Source: Capitulum mitella
Taxonomy: Eukaryota; Arthropoda; Thecostraca; Pollicipedomorpha; Pollicipedidae
Direction: 5' to 3'
Length of the DNA stretch: 64,000 bases
NCBI GenBank assembly: GCA_030062745.1
Contig: CP099846.1
Location: 26,929,201 to 26,993,200, forward strand
Shown: piece after piece, positions 35,051 through 55,909 of the stretch
How positions within the stretch are numbered: the first letter of the stretch is position 1
Layout of the letters: each line of letters begins with the position of its first letter
The notes under the pieces: generated by a model
What the model saw: only the letters and a program-made list of their open reading frames with translations
Databases searched by the model: none
Told to the model about the DNA's origin: nothing
Program-made: the position numbers and the translations under genes

Positions 35051-35640
35051 TTCCGTTTCACCAGCTGTCGCTGAGGAGTATTTATTCCGTTGAAAGTATG
35101 GCAGTTTGAAGCGGCCTAGCATCCCGCTTTCGGAATACTATTATGTCAGGCCTGTCATAATTATTCTATTTAGTCAGCGGACTGCCGAGTTTGCGGTCGC
35201 GCAGAGTATGCCACTTTTGCTGGCATATGGCGCGGTTCTTGTTGGTATTCCAGCGGTTATATCGGTGCTGCGCTTTGTTTCTTTGGCGAAAATATCAAGT
35301 TCGTTTGAAGCGTTTGGGCTCTGGTGGAAGGCTCCCATTCGTGAACAGAACAGTCGTGAACAGAACTGTTTGCTGGCTTCTTTTTCGACGCATCAGTCAG
35401 GCTTGACCATTAGCGTTGTAGTCGGAAGCCAACTAGTACTGCGTCAAGTCGTGTGTCTCGTCAGCCGTCAATCGGCTGTCCGTGAACAGAACTGACCTTG
35501 GCAATGAGTTGAACGCGACCGCCGGATAAAAATAGTGCCGCACCAGCCAATCAGCGACTGCGCGTGGAGTGCATGAGCGAACTACTTTCTTAAATATATT
35601 CCCAGCGGGAAAACATACTTACGGCAGTGGTGAAACGGAA
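35051..35640. mobile_element. TA-flanked MITE nested in the LTR element
   Basis: Ends TTCCGTTTCACCA and TGGTGAAACGGAA are perfect 13-bp inverted repeats, each abutting TA (35049-35050, 35641-35642), as in Tc1/mariner-like insertions. It separates the integrase core from the integrase C-terminal remnant, so it inserted after the retroelement. The interior repeats CGTGAACAGAAC several times and has no transposase frame. Confidence 0.75.
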
Positions 35641-35702
35641 TAGTACTCTAGTGTCAAAACTTGAATGAGATAATATGCCACACGCTGATGGAATACTTTT
35701 GG

Positions 35703-35739
35703 TGTGGTGAAACGGGCTCCAGGGGCCCGTTTCACCACA
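35703..35739. repeat. Perfect 15-bp inverted repeat resembling the nested element's ends, facing each other
   Basis: TGTGGTGAAACGGGC, 7-base spacer, GCCCGTTTCACCACA. The arms contain the terminal-repeat core of the nested element, but in the opposite, head-to-head arrangement. Confidence 0.85.
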
Positions 35740-36008
35740 TGAATAGTTGGAGAGGAGCAAGAGCTTTGCAAGAACAGGATATTGCACGTAAAGCATGGTC
35801 AAAGATCAATTTCGATCCAGGACACCTGGCACCCACGCTGCGCCCACTGAGTCCTGGAGAATGTGTCTGGATACAGCACCGGCAGGAGCGTGGTATGGTG
35901 AGGGTGATGGGAGGCGGGAGGTCATGCTGGACCGAGGTCCCATCGGGGTACTATTTGAGACGAAACAGGCGAGCCCTGCGACCTGTCCCGTCACGTAGCA
36001 GCGAGTGA
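35740..36008 (+). pseudogene. Integrase C-terminal remnant of the LTR element
   Basis: Contains LRPLSPGECVWIQHRQERG and later EVPSGYYLRRNRRALRPVPS. It corresponds to the end of gypsy Pol, where a small basic domain ends RRNRR(A/H)LRP. A further frame shift is visible in the middle. Confidence 0.65.
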
Positions 36009-36121
36009 TACCTGTGTTGAATATAGTCGGTGTGTGCTGGTGTTCACAGCCCAAAACTTGCAGTGTTATTTCAGATGTTGCGGGCATTTTATTTTCCTCA
36101 ACGGCTGTCGGAAGGGGAAGA

Positions 36122-36288
36122 TGTTCTAGGTGCTGTCGCTAAATGATCGTGTTTCTTGTTCGTAGTCTCTGGCATGCGAATACGATTTAATACGATGGCA
36201 ATTTGGGGCTGAATAAAATTATTCAGGTTGTTGGCATCTGTCTGATATGTCTCTCGATATATCCCAAAAGAGATAATTTAAGTAACAC
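36122..36288 (+). repeat. 3' LTR
   Basis: Begins TGTTCTAGGTG and ends AAGTAACAC; diverged copy of 31770-31945. Confidence 0.8.
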
Positions 36289-37980
36289 AAAGGGTGTTAC
36301 CATCGGAAGGGGGAGAGGAACTGGTGGACGTGTCCTCTCCAATTTTCGCAACATGGACTTTTGCCTCCCCCATTTCAGTGAAGAATGAAACATTTTTTTG
36401 TAACTTTCCGTTTAAAAATAAGATTTGGGTGAGACTGTCCCTCCATAGCCCGATTTCAACGTCCGCAATTTCATGCTTGGTGTCGCAGGGGCACCAAGGG
36501 TTTTTTGATAAATGGGGCAAGCATACATCATTGCAGAGGCATCTTCTTCGTGTCACAGGACCTCCGTTTTGACCAACAACCTATACACAATCACAGGGCG
36601 TCTCCTTAACCCGCGCGCAACTGGCAGTCGGCGCCAACCACGCTCGAATGGGAGGGGGTTGACCGTCCTTCCCCCTATTATTCACGAATGGTTGGTCGCA
36701 CGATAAAAATAAGCACACCGTTGGAAAGCTCGTGACAAGTAAAGTTTGAAACTTGTCTCATTTTGGATAATATGTGGGCCATTTAACCCCTATATATGTT
36801 TTCTCACAGCCGACTGCTTGAAACCGAGAAGCGGTCTGGATCTCAAGGGCTGTGATCTAAGTCTAGGTAACGGCACCAACGAACTTGAACGTTGAGTTAA
36901 GGACGCAGCGATTTTTGTGCCACTGCACGGCGGTCGCCATAGCCGGGCGCGATATGAAATTAACGGGAACTAGTTTTAGAGTTTCTTTATTTCCCCGATG
37001 TGAGCCTTTCCAAGTAATATTTATTGATCCTTATGATTCTTGTGACGGTTTTTCATACTTCAATTCTGGAATATTCAATAGATATCGGGGTTATATATGT
37101 AATTTTTTACTTGATAAATAGTAACAAAAACGATGACAAAATTTCCGCTGGTCAAAATAAAGTGGGATAAACCCATCCGAAAATCGATATTTGGAGAGAG
37201 GCTGGGCTGTCGCGTCCTCAGCTCGGTCCCCTGCCCCGATCATTTACAGAAATCGACGCTCCTGTCACCCATTACCCTAGATCCCAAAAAACACACATCA
37301 TCCAATACCTAAGACAACGACTGACACGCTGGTGCTTGCGGAATAAATTTATTTTTATAAGTTAGGAGCTATGTTATTAAGAGAGCTTCGAAATACTTAG
37401 ATTTGACCGCTTGGAAGTCATTGCCGTGACCTGGGCGGTCACCTGTTGACCTGAAACCAAACAACTGGAGATAGCTGAGTACCTGCGTGACTAGCAGTGC
37501 ACTGGTTTTACCGCATTCCTCTGTCTCTCTTTGTTCAAAAGTTAGTGAACCGCATCGTTTTAGGATCCCCTAGAACCCCTCCCCGCCGGGTGATGGTTTA
37601 AAAATGGCGCCGCTGTGCGAGGGCTAAGGGCGCCAAAATGCCAGGGAGGAGGTTGTCCCGTTCGCCCTCCTCCCATAGGATCCGACCCTGGCCTTACATA
37701 ATATAACGAGCGCTCTTATACATGCGGCAGACGTCCCTCAGACTCGCACGTGTCTGTACTTTATCGGCAAAATGTGACGAAATATGAAGAAAGCAGGCGA
37801 AAAAAAACCAGAGAAATATTGTCCCAAGCGCAATTTAGGCCGAGGCTCGAAACAAGGTATCATCATGATGAAAGATAAAAACAGTTGAACGTCGTTATAT
37901 TACGTCACTATTTTAGCCTTAATATGAGCTAGTAGAAGCTCCAGGAAATCGCTGCAAACTTGGGAGTGTCTTTATCATTG
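36289..37980. other. Intergenic DNA upstream of Lis-1
   Basis: Satellite remnants to about 36615, then spacer with no recognised gene or repeat. Confidence 0.5.
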
Positions 37981-37984
37981 GCCT

Positions 37985-38054
37985 TGGACAACAAGCATCA
38001 GTTGCTATTGGCAGTGTGGCGGTTTCCGACTGTGTCGTCTGCGGGGAAGGGGAG
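37985..38054 (+). promoter_or_regulatory. Possible non-coding first exon of Lis-1
   Basis: A strong donor GGGGAG/GTGAGT at 38054/38055 precedes a CpG-free 2.1-kb stretch that ends in the acceptor TTTTTCAG at 40204, 25 bases before the Lis-1 ATG. This suggests a 5' UTR exon and promoter near 37990-38050. The start is a guess. Confidence 0.35.
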
Positions 38055-40229
38055 GTGAGTTTCGTCCTGGGATGAAGATGCGACTGTGGGTGTTGCGTAG
38101 GGGTATAGTGTGTTTCGCGTCCTGTTTTTCATTGTTTGGAACCAGATGCATTCCATTCTGTCGAATGGTAGCTACTAGTGGGAACAGTGGAGTTAAAACC
38201 GCTATGTTAATGTCGCGGCGAATGCAGCGCATTTTCTCACCACTCCCATATTTGCATATCAGGATATGTTTCAGATGTTGGCAATAAAATGTCTTTATTG
38301 CATGATCGTGGCGATTATTTACCGCAATTGATTGGCAGTGAATGACGATTTCATCATTTTATGGAATTATATGTTTGCCATTCATGTCTCTTATTGTGTT
38401 TTGAGTTCATTATCTTACATTATGATTTCATACATCTGACACATTTGTGAATTTCTTGTGCCCTTCAGGGTTCCTAGAAAGAATAAAAATTGTATGTGAA
38501 TCACTAGAAATCAAATGTCAAGCAAGTACTGTTTGTACCATTTATCTAGTAGCATTTACTGTTGTCGCATATCTTGTCAGTATGATACCCACCAGCAAAT
38601 AAGGACTTGCCAGTGAAGTTCCAGGGCTCATTGTGATTGAGTGATATTAAACATTGCTGTTTGGATTCACATGGTTATTTAATAAATTATGGTATGCCTT
38701 AACTGCATGCATAAAATGGAAATGGCACATGATTGGTGCCAGTTATAGTGTTGTTTATCAGCAGGCCCTGCTAATATTTTCTGTGTCATAGATTTCTGCA
38801 TTTTGAATTTTCCTTATCAGAGCTTTGATTAGGAAAGATACTTAAATTTGTATAAAAATAACTTCATGTGATAACCCACACAAAGCTTCAACCAAAGTTC
38901 TTAATTGTGTTGAATTCAAAATTTGGTATCTGTGTGACATGCACAATGTTTCAGCCAGGGTTTTGGTTCATGGCAACTAATTGAAAAGTCATTGGTTGCC
39001 TGCTGTACTTTGGTGTTGCCGTGAGAATGGCAAAATACTGTGGCTATTCAGCCTCAGTTCTTCATGAATGAATGACTTGTATCAAATGAGAATGAAAAAC
39101 TGTCTTGTGCACATTATTCTATCTATCCATATCTAGAATTGCATAGTCTTTTAATGCATTAATCCATAAAAACTTCAATAACTCTTATATGTATTTACAT
39201 GCAATTTTTACAAATGTGAACATGCAGGTTAAATCAGCTGATGTTTTGTTGGGCCTTGTTTTTATTTATTCCCAGCCATGGTTTCACTTGTTTGCCCAAC
39301 ATGAGATTGATACTTCTGTTTAGTAAAGAGCATAGTCATAGCAGTAAAAGTTGGTCTGCTTTGGTTTCTATTTTGTCAAGTCATCATCATTTCTTGTATG
39401 GTTTCTTGGCTTGTATATTCCATATTATGGCCTGTGAAGATAGTTTTTTTTATCACATAACTGCATTCAGGGGCAACAGCATCCATGACCTACCAGGATG
39501 GTGAAGCTGTGAGATGTGGTTTGTCTACTTTGGACATTGCCTATTACTTGTTCTCAAAGTGCATATTACTTATCTTTCCCAGTAGTATGCATAGTATGTG
39601 AAGAAAAGACATCCATGTCATATTTTAATCATTGGGTCATATTGTTGTTGGTGCTCATCATTTTCTGTCCTCAGTTCAGACTTTTATTTCCTGCTACACC
39701 ATTGACCAGAAAATTCTGCACTACAGAATGCTGACTAGGGTGAATGAAAGCTCTTTATTCCATGTGTTGGAAGATCACATGTAAGCTGTATTTCATGTAC
39801 TTCCAGTTTAAAAGGAAGGGCTTAAAAATGTCAAGTGAGTGATGTGGAATGCTATATTTAATAAAGTAACAAAAACTGAACATGGGAAAGAATTACATGG
39901 ACCAAAAAATTATCTTGGCCAGAGAAATTGATATTTAGATGAGGAAACAAAGCCACATGTCAAACTCTTCTGTATTTCCTCCCATGGCATTTTAAGTCTT
40001 GATGCCATCTTGAGCTGAACATCTTAAAACAGTAGGGTGGATCTACCCAGACAGTTGAAAATGTTCTGGCATTTATACATCTGTATATGATGATGTAGTT
40101 TATAGAAGAAAGATTTCTGTGCTTCATGATAAAAGCATATGAAGTGTTTGGCATACATGGGGATCATATGATGACAACTCACTATAAGGTTGTTTATTTT
40201 TCAGAATGAATATTTGAGGAACCATTAAA

Positions 40230-48195
<7,966 letters not shown>

Positions 48196-49710
48196 CGGGC
48201 GAGCGTCCGCCGCCGCCGGCCGGCCACATTCCAAACTAGTCAGGCCTCCGGCGCCGCGGCGGCCGTCGCTGCCGGCCGGCATCGGGGCCGGGCCGGGCGA
48301 GGCCGCGCCGCGGCGACAGAGCGCGCGCGCAGCGAGAGGGCGAGCGAGCGAGCGAGAGAGAGAGCGCGGGAGCGGCCGGCGTGCCAAGACTGCCACCGTG
48401 TGATAGACGTGCGGGGAGGGTGACGCCTGCGTAGGTATTTAATTCTAGTGTCCGGTGTGCTAGCCGTCGTGTTAACTTATGTTTGGTGGCCGGCGCGGTG
48501 GCGTGTGGGGCGCGAGTGGGGCGCTCGCCGAGCGCGCCGGGTCGAGCTTGTGACGCGGCCCAGGCCGCCGGCGCGCTCGCTCCGTAGGCTAGGCGACCTG
48601 TGATTGTTTTCTTCAGCCGCGCCCGCGGCCGAAGGTAAGCCGGGCTTCGACCGCAGCCGGCGGCGGCGCGCCTCGGCCGGCGACGGCGCGCTCTCGCCGC
48701 CGCCGCCGCCGCCGGGGCGCCGCCGCGCCGCCCGCGCCGCCGCTACGACGGCTCGCTCCGCGCGAGTGGTACCAGTCGGTAGCCGCCCGGTCGGCCGGCC
48801 CGGCCCGCGCTGCCGCGGACCGGGCCGGCCAGTTTAGCCGCCTCCCGTGTAGCGTCCGGCCGAAACTCAGCCTCCACTGTATGCAATCTTGATATTCCTC
48901 CGTGTAAATAACGTGGCTTGCTAACCTGTCGGGCCGCGGGGCGGCTGGCGCGCCCGCGCCCTCCGTTGGAGCCGTGCCGTCTGGTGGAGGGTACTGAGTC
49001 ACTGCACGTGGCGCGCTGAGTCGGGTGTGTGGCTCTCCGGCAGCGAGTTTTGTTTGTTACGTGCCCTCTCGTGTTCGGTTCATGCTGGTCCACGGTCTTT
49101 TGTTTCACCGGCAACGAACGGGAAGAGCAGCCCACATGTGGCCAGCGGGGTGTAACGTGTTTAGTCCGTTTGCAATGACGCAGATGCTGCCAGGCGTAAT
49201 AAAGGCTCGTTACGGAAGACGATGCCGGTATACACCAGTCATGTGCATCGTTGAACGCCCGTTTGGTACTGCGCCTTGGAACGGGAATGGTCTCATTTCT
49301 CTGGGTCAGAGGTGGAACGTCCAGTTTTTTTTTGCTTCGGATGAGTCCCAATCGATCTCGTACCAGACCAGCCTTTCGACAGACTGACGGCTGACGAAAG
49401 ACTGCAAGCCTGAGCTCAGGCTCCGCATCCTGACTCGCAAACAACTCATTCTACCTGACGATGTTGTTAACGTCCGATGTTCTTGCGCAATGCATAGAAG
49501 GCAATCTGAATGAGTCGCGCGGGTTAACGGGAGATCGAAGTAGGTTAGAAAGCAGGGTCACATTCTGTTGTGTTACCCGAGTACAGCGGGCGAGTGGATG
49601 ACAGTGAGAGGGCCCTTGCAGCATATTCATTCAGGTTAGTGAAATTACTCCTGCATTGCATCAACACTGGCAAAAGACACGCTGAACGCGGAAAACCGGC
49701 TGTATTGTCA
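48196..49710. other. Convergent 3' region between Lis-1 and GPATCH1
   Basis: GC-rich to about 49000 with a GCGA/GAGA tract near 48335-48370; probably Lis-1 3' UTR. No further gene seen. Confidence 0.55.
49198..49203 (+). terminator. Candidate Lis-1 polyadenylation signal AATAAA
   Basis: The first AATAAA after the stop codon, about 1 kb downstream, and between the two convergent genes. Confidence 0.45.
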
Positions 49711-50595
49711 TCAATGTGAACTCTTTTTCTTCTTTTTAGACGTTACTTCCCTGAGCTTTCCCAGAAGCGTGCTGTCAAGGTCACTTGAGTCCGAGTCGTC
49801 GCTTTCTCGCTTCTTGCTTTTCTTTCGCTTCTTCTCACTCTTTTTATGTTTCTTTTTCTTTTTTTGCTTATCCCGCGATTTCTCCCGCCACCGACCTCCC
49901 TCGCTGTCACTGTCTCTCACTGGAACCACCGGGACACGGGTGACAGCACTGCCGCCTAGCGGCCGCGGCGGCAACTTCGGTCCATACTCGTCGTCAGATG
50001 GCTCTGCCGGCCGACACTCGGCGCCCGGCGTCGGCTCGACCGGCGTCGGCTCGGCCGGTGCGTCAGCCAGCCGCTCCGGCAGCTGGCTGCTGCGCCGCCA
50101 GCTGTTCAGCTCGTCCAGGTCGACGTTAGCGAACAGGCTGAAGCCCGACTTCCTGGCGGCGGCCGGCGGCGGCTCGTCGAAGAAGGCAGAGGCCGTGGGT
50201 CGAGCGGCGGCCGCCGCCGCCGGGTCCAGGGCGGCGGAGGCCGGCCCGGGGAGGGAGCCGGACGGGGTCATCGTCCGCTGTCCCGTCTCGGCCGCCGGCT
50301 CTGCCCGTGACGTCACCGCCCGCTGCGGCCGAGACGGATCCGCTTGAGGTGTCGCCGGCTGCTCCGCCTGCTCTGGTTTCGCCGTCGCCGGCGCGCCGAC
50401 GGCCGGCGGCGGCTGCTGTGACTTCTCTGATTGCGTCTGAGCTTCGGCTTTCTCTTCCGCCTCCGAATCGCTGCTCGAGTTGTCGAAGATGGCCTTGAAG
50501 AGGTCAGCTGGCGGTTTTTTGGCCGGAGTCGGCATCGGCGTCGTCTCCGGTGCTGGTGCAGAATGCGACGTCTGGGGCGGCTGCGAGTCACCGGT
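49711..50595 (-). CDS. GPATCH1: GPATCH1 coding exon 9 (C-terminus)
   Basis: Contains the conserved ADLFKAIFDNSSSDSE block, then SDDEYGPKLPPRPL, and a KKKKKHKKSEKKRKKSKK-like tail ending KKKKSSH-stop. The acceptor is CTACAG at 50596-50601; the Met at 50535 is internal. Confidence 0.93.
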   Translation of the reverse strand, partial: TGDSQPPQTSHSAPAPETTPMPTPAKKPPADLFKAIFDNSSSDSEAEEKAEAQTQSEKSQQPPPAVGAPATAKPEQAEQPATPQADPSRPQRAVTSRAEPAAETGQRTMTPSGSLPGPASAALDPAAAAAARPTASAFFDEPPPAAARKSGFSLFANVDLDELNSWRRSSQLPERLADAPAEPTPVEPTPGAECRPAEPSDDEYGPKLPPRPLGGSAVTRVPVVPVRDSDSEGGRWREKSRDKQKKKKKHKKSEKKRKKSKKRESDDSDSSDLDSTLLGKLREVTSKKKKKSSH

Positions 50596-53500
50596 CTGTA
50601 GGGAGGCCGCACCTGATTACATCACAGCAGCACACAGGCGCCGCATCCGCGCCCGACGTCAGGTACTTCCGAAACGTTACGGCGGCTGCAAGGACAGATC
50701 AAATCGCAGCGTCGTGAGGCGTGGACAAATGTATCAGCCGCCTCCGCGGGGCTGAAACCTGTGCGGTTCACCCGGTGAGCAAAACCCATTTCATCCGTTC
50801 CACTGCCTGCAGCAGCCCTAGTGCGTACTCAGCGTCGCCTCAGTCCTGTCCGGCACCACCACCCGGCCGGAGACGCCCCACCTGCGCACGTGCGGGCGCG
50901 TCAGTCGGTCTGCCGGCCTGCGCCGCCTCATCCGCCAGCAGCCAGTCCCACATCAGGCGGCCGGTCTTCGTAGCGGGCTTCGGCTCCGGCTCAGCCGCCG
51001 CCGGCGGGGCCTCCTCACGCTCCGGGACAGCGGCCGGCGCCGCCTCCAGCGCCAGGGTGGCCGGCGCGCGCAGCGGGCCACCGCTGGAGCTCAGCGTGCC
51101 CACGATGCTCGAGCTGCGGGTGCGGGGGAGGGTTAACGGAAAAGGACGGATGGGACGATGTTTGCTGACATGTTGCTGAGTGGTGTTTTACTGCGGTTCG
51201 CCGTATCGAAGGGAAAGCGGATGTTCCTGGTTCAGAACAAATGAATGATAGTGGACCACGATGACGACGGTGTAAGCTATCTATGACCGACGGTAAACTA
51301 CATGACTGGTCTCGAAGGGCATCGCAAAACGCAATTACCTTTGCGCGAGGCCCGAACACTTACGTTATCCAGTCTTGCACCTGGTTGGTTACTGGGGCTT
51401 AGGGGCGCACCGACTTCAAGGTCAGTCGGCGCCCACAGCCTTGCACCTGAAAGCAGTTCATGCAACCACCCGCTTAACGACCCACCAACTCGCAGCGAAC
51501 GTCCTCCCCTCCCGCCAGGCCCCGCACTCACTGCGGGTACGGGTTCTTGACGTTGAACCGGCGACAGAGCAGCGGCGCCGGGTGCCACTCCTGCTGCCGC
51601 CTGGTGAGCGGGCCGAACATCTTGCGGCGGGCGGCCTCGGCGGCCGGGTCGTCGGCGGGCCGGACGGCGCCGGTGGTCGGCCGCGGCCCGTCCTGGTCGC
51701 CGGTGCCGCCCGAGACGAACCGCTCCGCCAGCGAGCCGGCCAGCGGCCGGAACAGCTGCGCCGACCGCTGGAACTCGCTCAGCTCGCGCTCGCGCTCCCA
51801 GTCGGTGAGCGAGGCCGGCTGCAGCAGCCGGTAGTCGTCTGGGACGGAGGGGACGGTCAGAGGCAGTCTCCAGAGGTTCGGGCAGGCATGGCGTCAGGAG
51901 AGGTAGTATCGTGCTTGGCACGGGCTACAACTAGCCATTTTGACCGAGGCGGGAATTAATTGCTCTGGTTGCCGTCTAAAGTTATTTGCGCGGCGAAGTT
52001 CTCATTTTGCGGTGGATGAGCTTCAAAGGATTTGCGTCAACAAAGCAAAAGTACCGTAACCGGTTAGTAAGAACTTTACAACCGTTTAATGTACGCCATA
52101 CCTCTCGACAAAACGGTGGTCTGTTTGGCACTGCGGCCAGCAAAGACGCCGATACGAAAGTCTGGTGTAAAAATGTAACGAACCTACTGCAAGCCACATG
52201 TTAACCCAGCGACGATCCTTCTCTTCGACGTCTTAAATGAAACGGCTGTTGGGCTGCGATACAACGCGCTCTTTTTCTGATTTTTGCAGGACTTCATCCG
52301 GCCTTCGACGCCGGGATTACCCAAGAGGTCAGTTACACAGAACATAGCTTTGGCTGCCACTTCGGCTGCCTCACCTTTCCTGTTGGCCGCCGACAGCTTC
52401 AGGAACTGCTCGTAGCGCTGCTGCTTCTCCGGATCGCTGGCGAACGGCTTCACTGTGGGCCCCGCGGGCGCCGTGCTCTCCGCCAACACGCGGTGAATCT
52501 CCTGCAGGCGGGCGCTGTCGGCCGACGGCGGCTTCCCCGTTCTGCCGCCAGGGGCGCTGCCGGCGGCCGACGGCGGCTGGAGCGCGGTACTAGCCGTCGA
52601 CACCTTCGCAGTCGGAGCCAGAGGAGAAGCCGCGGAGACCTTCAGCTCCGCAGAACCGTCTGTGGGACCAGGCGACACCTGCAGCTTTTCCACCGCACCG
52701 CCGGCGACGGTCGACGCTAACATGAGCCTCTCTGCTTCGCCTCCGGACGCACTAATCGTCTCCAACTTCCCCTTCTCACCGCCAGGGGCGCCAGCGTCGG
52801 GCGCCGGCTCGCCGATCAGGCCGCCCCGCTGGCCGGCGGTGAGCCGGTGCCGCTCGAGGCCGCGCCGCTCCTCGGCCAGCGGCTCGAAGCGCGAGGCGCG
52901 CGCCCGGTGCTCGGGCCGGAAGCCGGCCGGCAGCGGCGGCGGCGGGTACCGCGGCCGCGCCGGCGGCCGCGCCTTCGCCAGGTGGAAGCCGTCCAGCGCG
53001 CGGGCGAGGCCGGCGACGCCGGCGGCGGGGCCCGGCCGGCGCGCGCCGGCTCGCGCCGCCGGCGTCGGCTCCGAGAACTCATAGTTGGACATGTCCTCGG
53101 TGGTGTAGATGTCCTCGTCATCCTCCTCGAATGCGCCCACGCCGAAGGCCTGTCGGAAGGCCCACCGTGACGATTCAACGCGTGGTATTTAGCAAGGGAA
53201 GCTCTCCTGCTTTAAATAGACGTCACCACAAGTGTGATGCACACGGAAATCACAGGACATCGTAGCATCATTCACGTAAAAATGAAAAAAAATACGAAGC
53301 TAGAACCATGCCCATCATGATTTATTGCACTTCTAACTGTACCTTGTCTTCCATACACCACTTAGCATTACAGACTCACATACATACCCCTTACCTTCTT
53401 CCCCTCTCCATCAGCTCCTCACTTCCAATTCATCTCTCAAGTCCACCACCCGCACGCCAACCTCCCCCTTTCGCACTTCCACCTCATTCACCTGTCCCCT

Positions 53501-55872
53501 CTGTACGTCCCTCTCTCCGCCCATCCCCGGTCCCTCTCCCCGTCCCTCCGTCAGTCTGCCCGGCCCACCTGTCCGCGGATGGCCAGCTTGCCGCCGGCGT
53601 CCCGGTAGCGCAGCGTCGAGTCGCCGCCGACCGGGCCCAGCACGGAGCGTCGGTCCAGGCCGCGGTAGCCCAGCCCGAACAGGTCGTCCTTGGGCCGGGC
53701 CAGCGGCGCCTCCTCGTCGTCCGGCGCCAGCAGAACGTCCCGCAGCGCCGAGTCGGAGTCCGAGCCCGAGTCGGAGTCGGACGCGGCGCCGGCCGCGCCC
53801 GGCGGAGGCGCGCAGCCGTACACCTGGGCGGGAGGGAAAGAGGGAAGTCAGGAGCGTTCTGGAGAACTCATACATAAGAACAGAATCGCCCCTTGACTGT
53901 TGACTTCGCTTCACTACAGAGGAAGAACCAGACATAATGATGACATAACGGTCAAGTAAACAAACTGAACAGTGAAGTCAAACAGTCAAACAGTACAGCG
54001 TTGAGGCCATTGCAAGCTATGCTACACCCACATCATCCAACCAAAATTTAGGCTTCACACCCAGGAGTGGTGGAACCTCTGCGGAAATGGGGGGGGGGGG
54101 CAAGTGCGATTTTTACCTCGTTTTTTCATGCAACACCATACGGTTAATGTGAAATGCTGCTCAATGTTAGGGGAGGGGCAACAACTGCCCCTGGCCCGCC
54201 CCCCCCCGTTCTAAGGCCCATGTTTCATTGTACGCAGGGTACCGGTCAGGTTTAAGCCTTGCCTAAAAACATTGCCTCTCAGGGGACAGACTCGTACTCG
54301 GCCTGTACCTTCCGTCGCCGTTTCTTCTCCGAGTGCGTGACGCGCGGCCCAATGCCCTGGCCAGGCCGCCAGCCCATAGACTTCAGAATCCTCACTCCGA
54401 CCGTGTCCCTGTCCGGCGGCATCACGGCTGTCACGGAGGGCACCACAGATGGACAGGGCGGCTCCGAGACCAACAAATGTCACCACTGGTCGCTGGTGTC
54501 GCAACAGTGAACACCACGGCAGCACCACGAGACAAGGCGAGTGGCGATTCCCGTCAGGTGAGGAGTCAAATACGTGCTTTTACTAGGTCGTTTTCAGACG
54601 AACCGCTAAGGGGGTACGTAGAATTCACGCTGTTTCAGCGTGCGCAGACTAAAGCCACGCAGGCAAGCGAATGAACAACGCAGAGACGAACAGTCGAATC
54701 TAAGACAATGAGAACTATGAAATAATTAGGCAGGTAGCCCTCCTTACGCCTGCTGTCACTAAAACGAATAAACGCCATGGGCGCCAGCCAGCGTCACAAA
54801 CCAGCTTAGTATATATGACGTTCAAGTTCTCATTCACCCATATAAAGGAGTAAGCATCACGATGCAATGGTATCGCTTTCCTCGCTGTAAAACTGTGCAC
54901 AGCATACATGACCTCCTTACTTGACTGGCTTGACCAGCTGATCAAGGACGGGCTGTCCGGGAATGGGTCCCTCGTTGAACTGCGGATGCGGCCTCTTCCT
55001 GCCACCTGTCGACGGCTCCTGAAACTCCGACTTCGCCTGGATCCGCTGCGGCGCTATTCCGTGCGCGCTGCGATCCTGTCCAAATCAGTGTCCGTTAATC
55101 ACTTCAATATCCCAACATGCAACAAACAGAAGGTGAGCGCAGCACATACCGAAAACATTCACACGCTGAGACGGAGATGTGGCCACATCCACGGAAACTC
55201 CTATCCTCTACAGCAGCCACAGCGCACTCAGCAATCCAACGTTCGTTCCTGGCTACTGTTCCTTTATTGGGATTTCCGGGCGCACGTCCTCCTAAGTCAT
55301 ATCGCGCCGAGGTTCCTGGCTATCAAAAAGCGACAAATATCTGCTTTATACACTGCATCTCTCCATATCACGTAACACTCGGCAAAGCACACCCCGCGCC
55401 GCGGTTCATCAAAGGTGACGCCGGGCCGGCGGCTGACCTCGTCGTCCATGAAGTCCTCGGGCCGGGCGGCGCTGCGCTCGGCGCGGCTCGCCCTGGACGA
55501 CACGAACGCCGCCGGCTGGAAGCCATCGCGCGAGCCGACCGTGTTGAAGAAACCCGCCGAGAAGCCGCCCGTGAAGGCGCCGTGGAAGCGCTGCCGCCCG
55601 CGCGCGTCCCGTACCGTCTGGTCCTCCGGCGCCGGCGGCCGCCGCTTGGCGGCGCTGCCTGCACGACAACGGACGGCTGGTTATGGCGGGAAACGGGTAC
55701 AACAGGCGAGGTGTCGAGCTTCTCTGATTTTTGATGAGAATACAGCATTAGAATTTCACATCCGAATAGAAATATCAACCAATCCAGAAGTACAGCTGAT
55801 CATACCAATGCTCTTAAAAGGAGTCAAACATTTACAAATGAATGCTACAACAGCACGACACATATTTCCATG

Positions 55873-55909
<37 letters not shown>

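Larger units (their letters stand above)
31770..36288 (+). mobile_element. Decayed Ty3/gypsy-type LTR retrotransposon
   Basis: Two related terminal repeats (31770-31945 and 36122-36288) enclose, in order, gag-like, reverse transcriptase, RNase H and integrase remnants on the + strand, the Ty3/gypsy order. A TGGTGTCAGAAG primer-binding-like sequence follows the left LTR. Every coding segment is broken by stops or shifts, so the copy is dead. A 590-bp TA-flanked element is nested between the integrase core and the integrase C-terminus. LTR divergence suggests considerable age. Confidence 0.85.

Noticed and set aside
39241-39734. Plus-strand frames of 72-87 residues within Lis-1 intron 1
   Set aside because: AT-rich intron with random composition and no domain.
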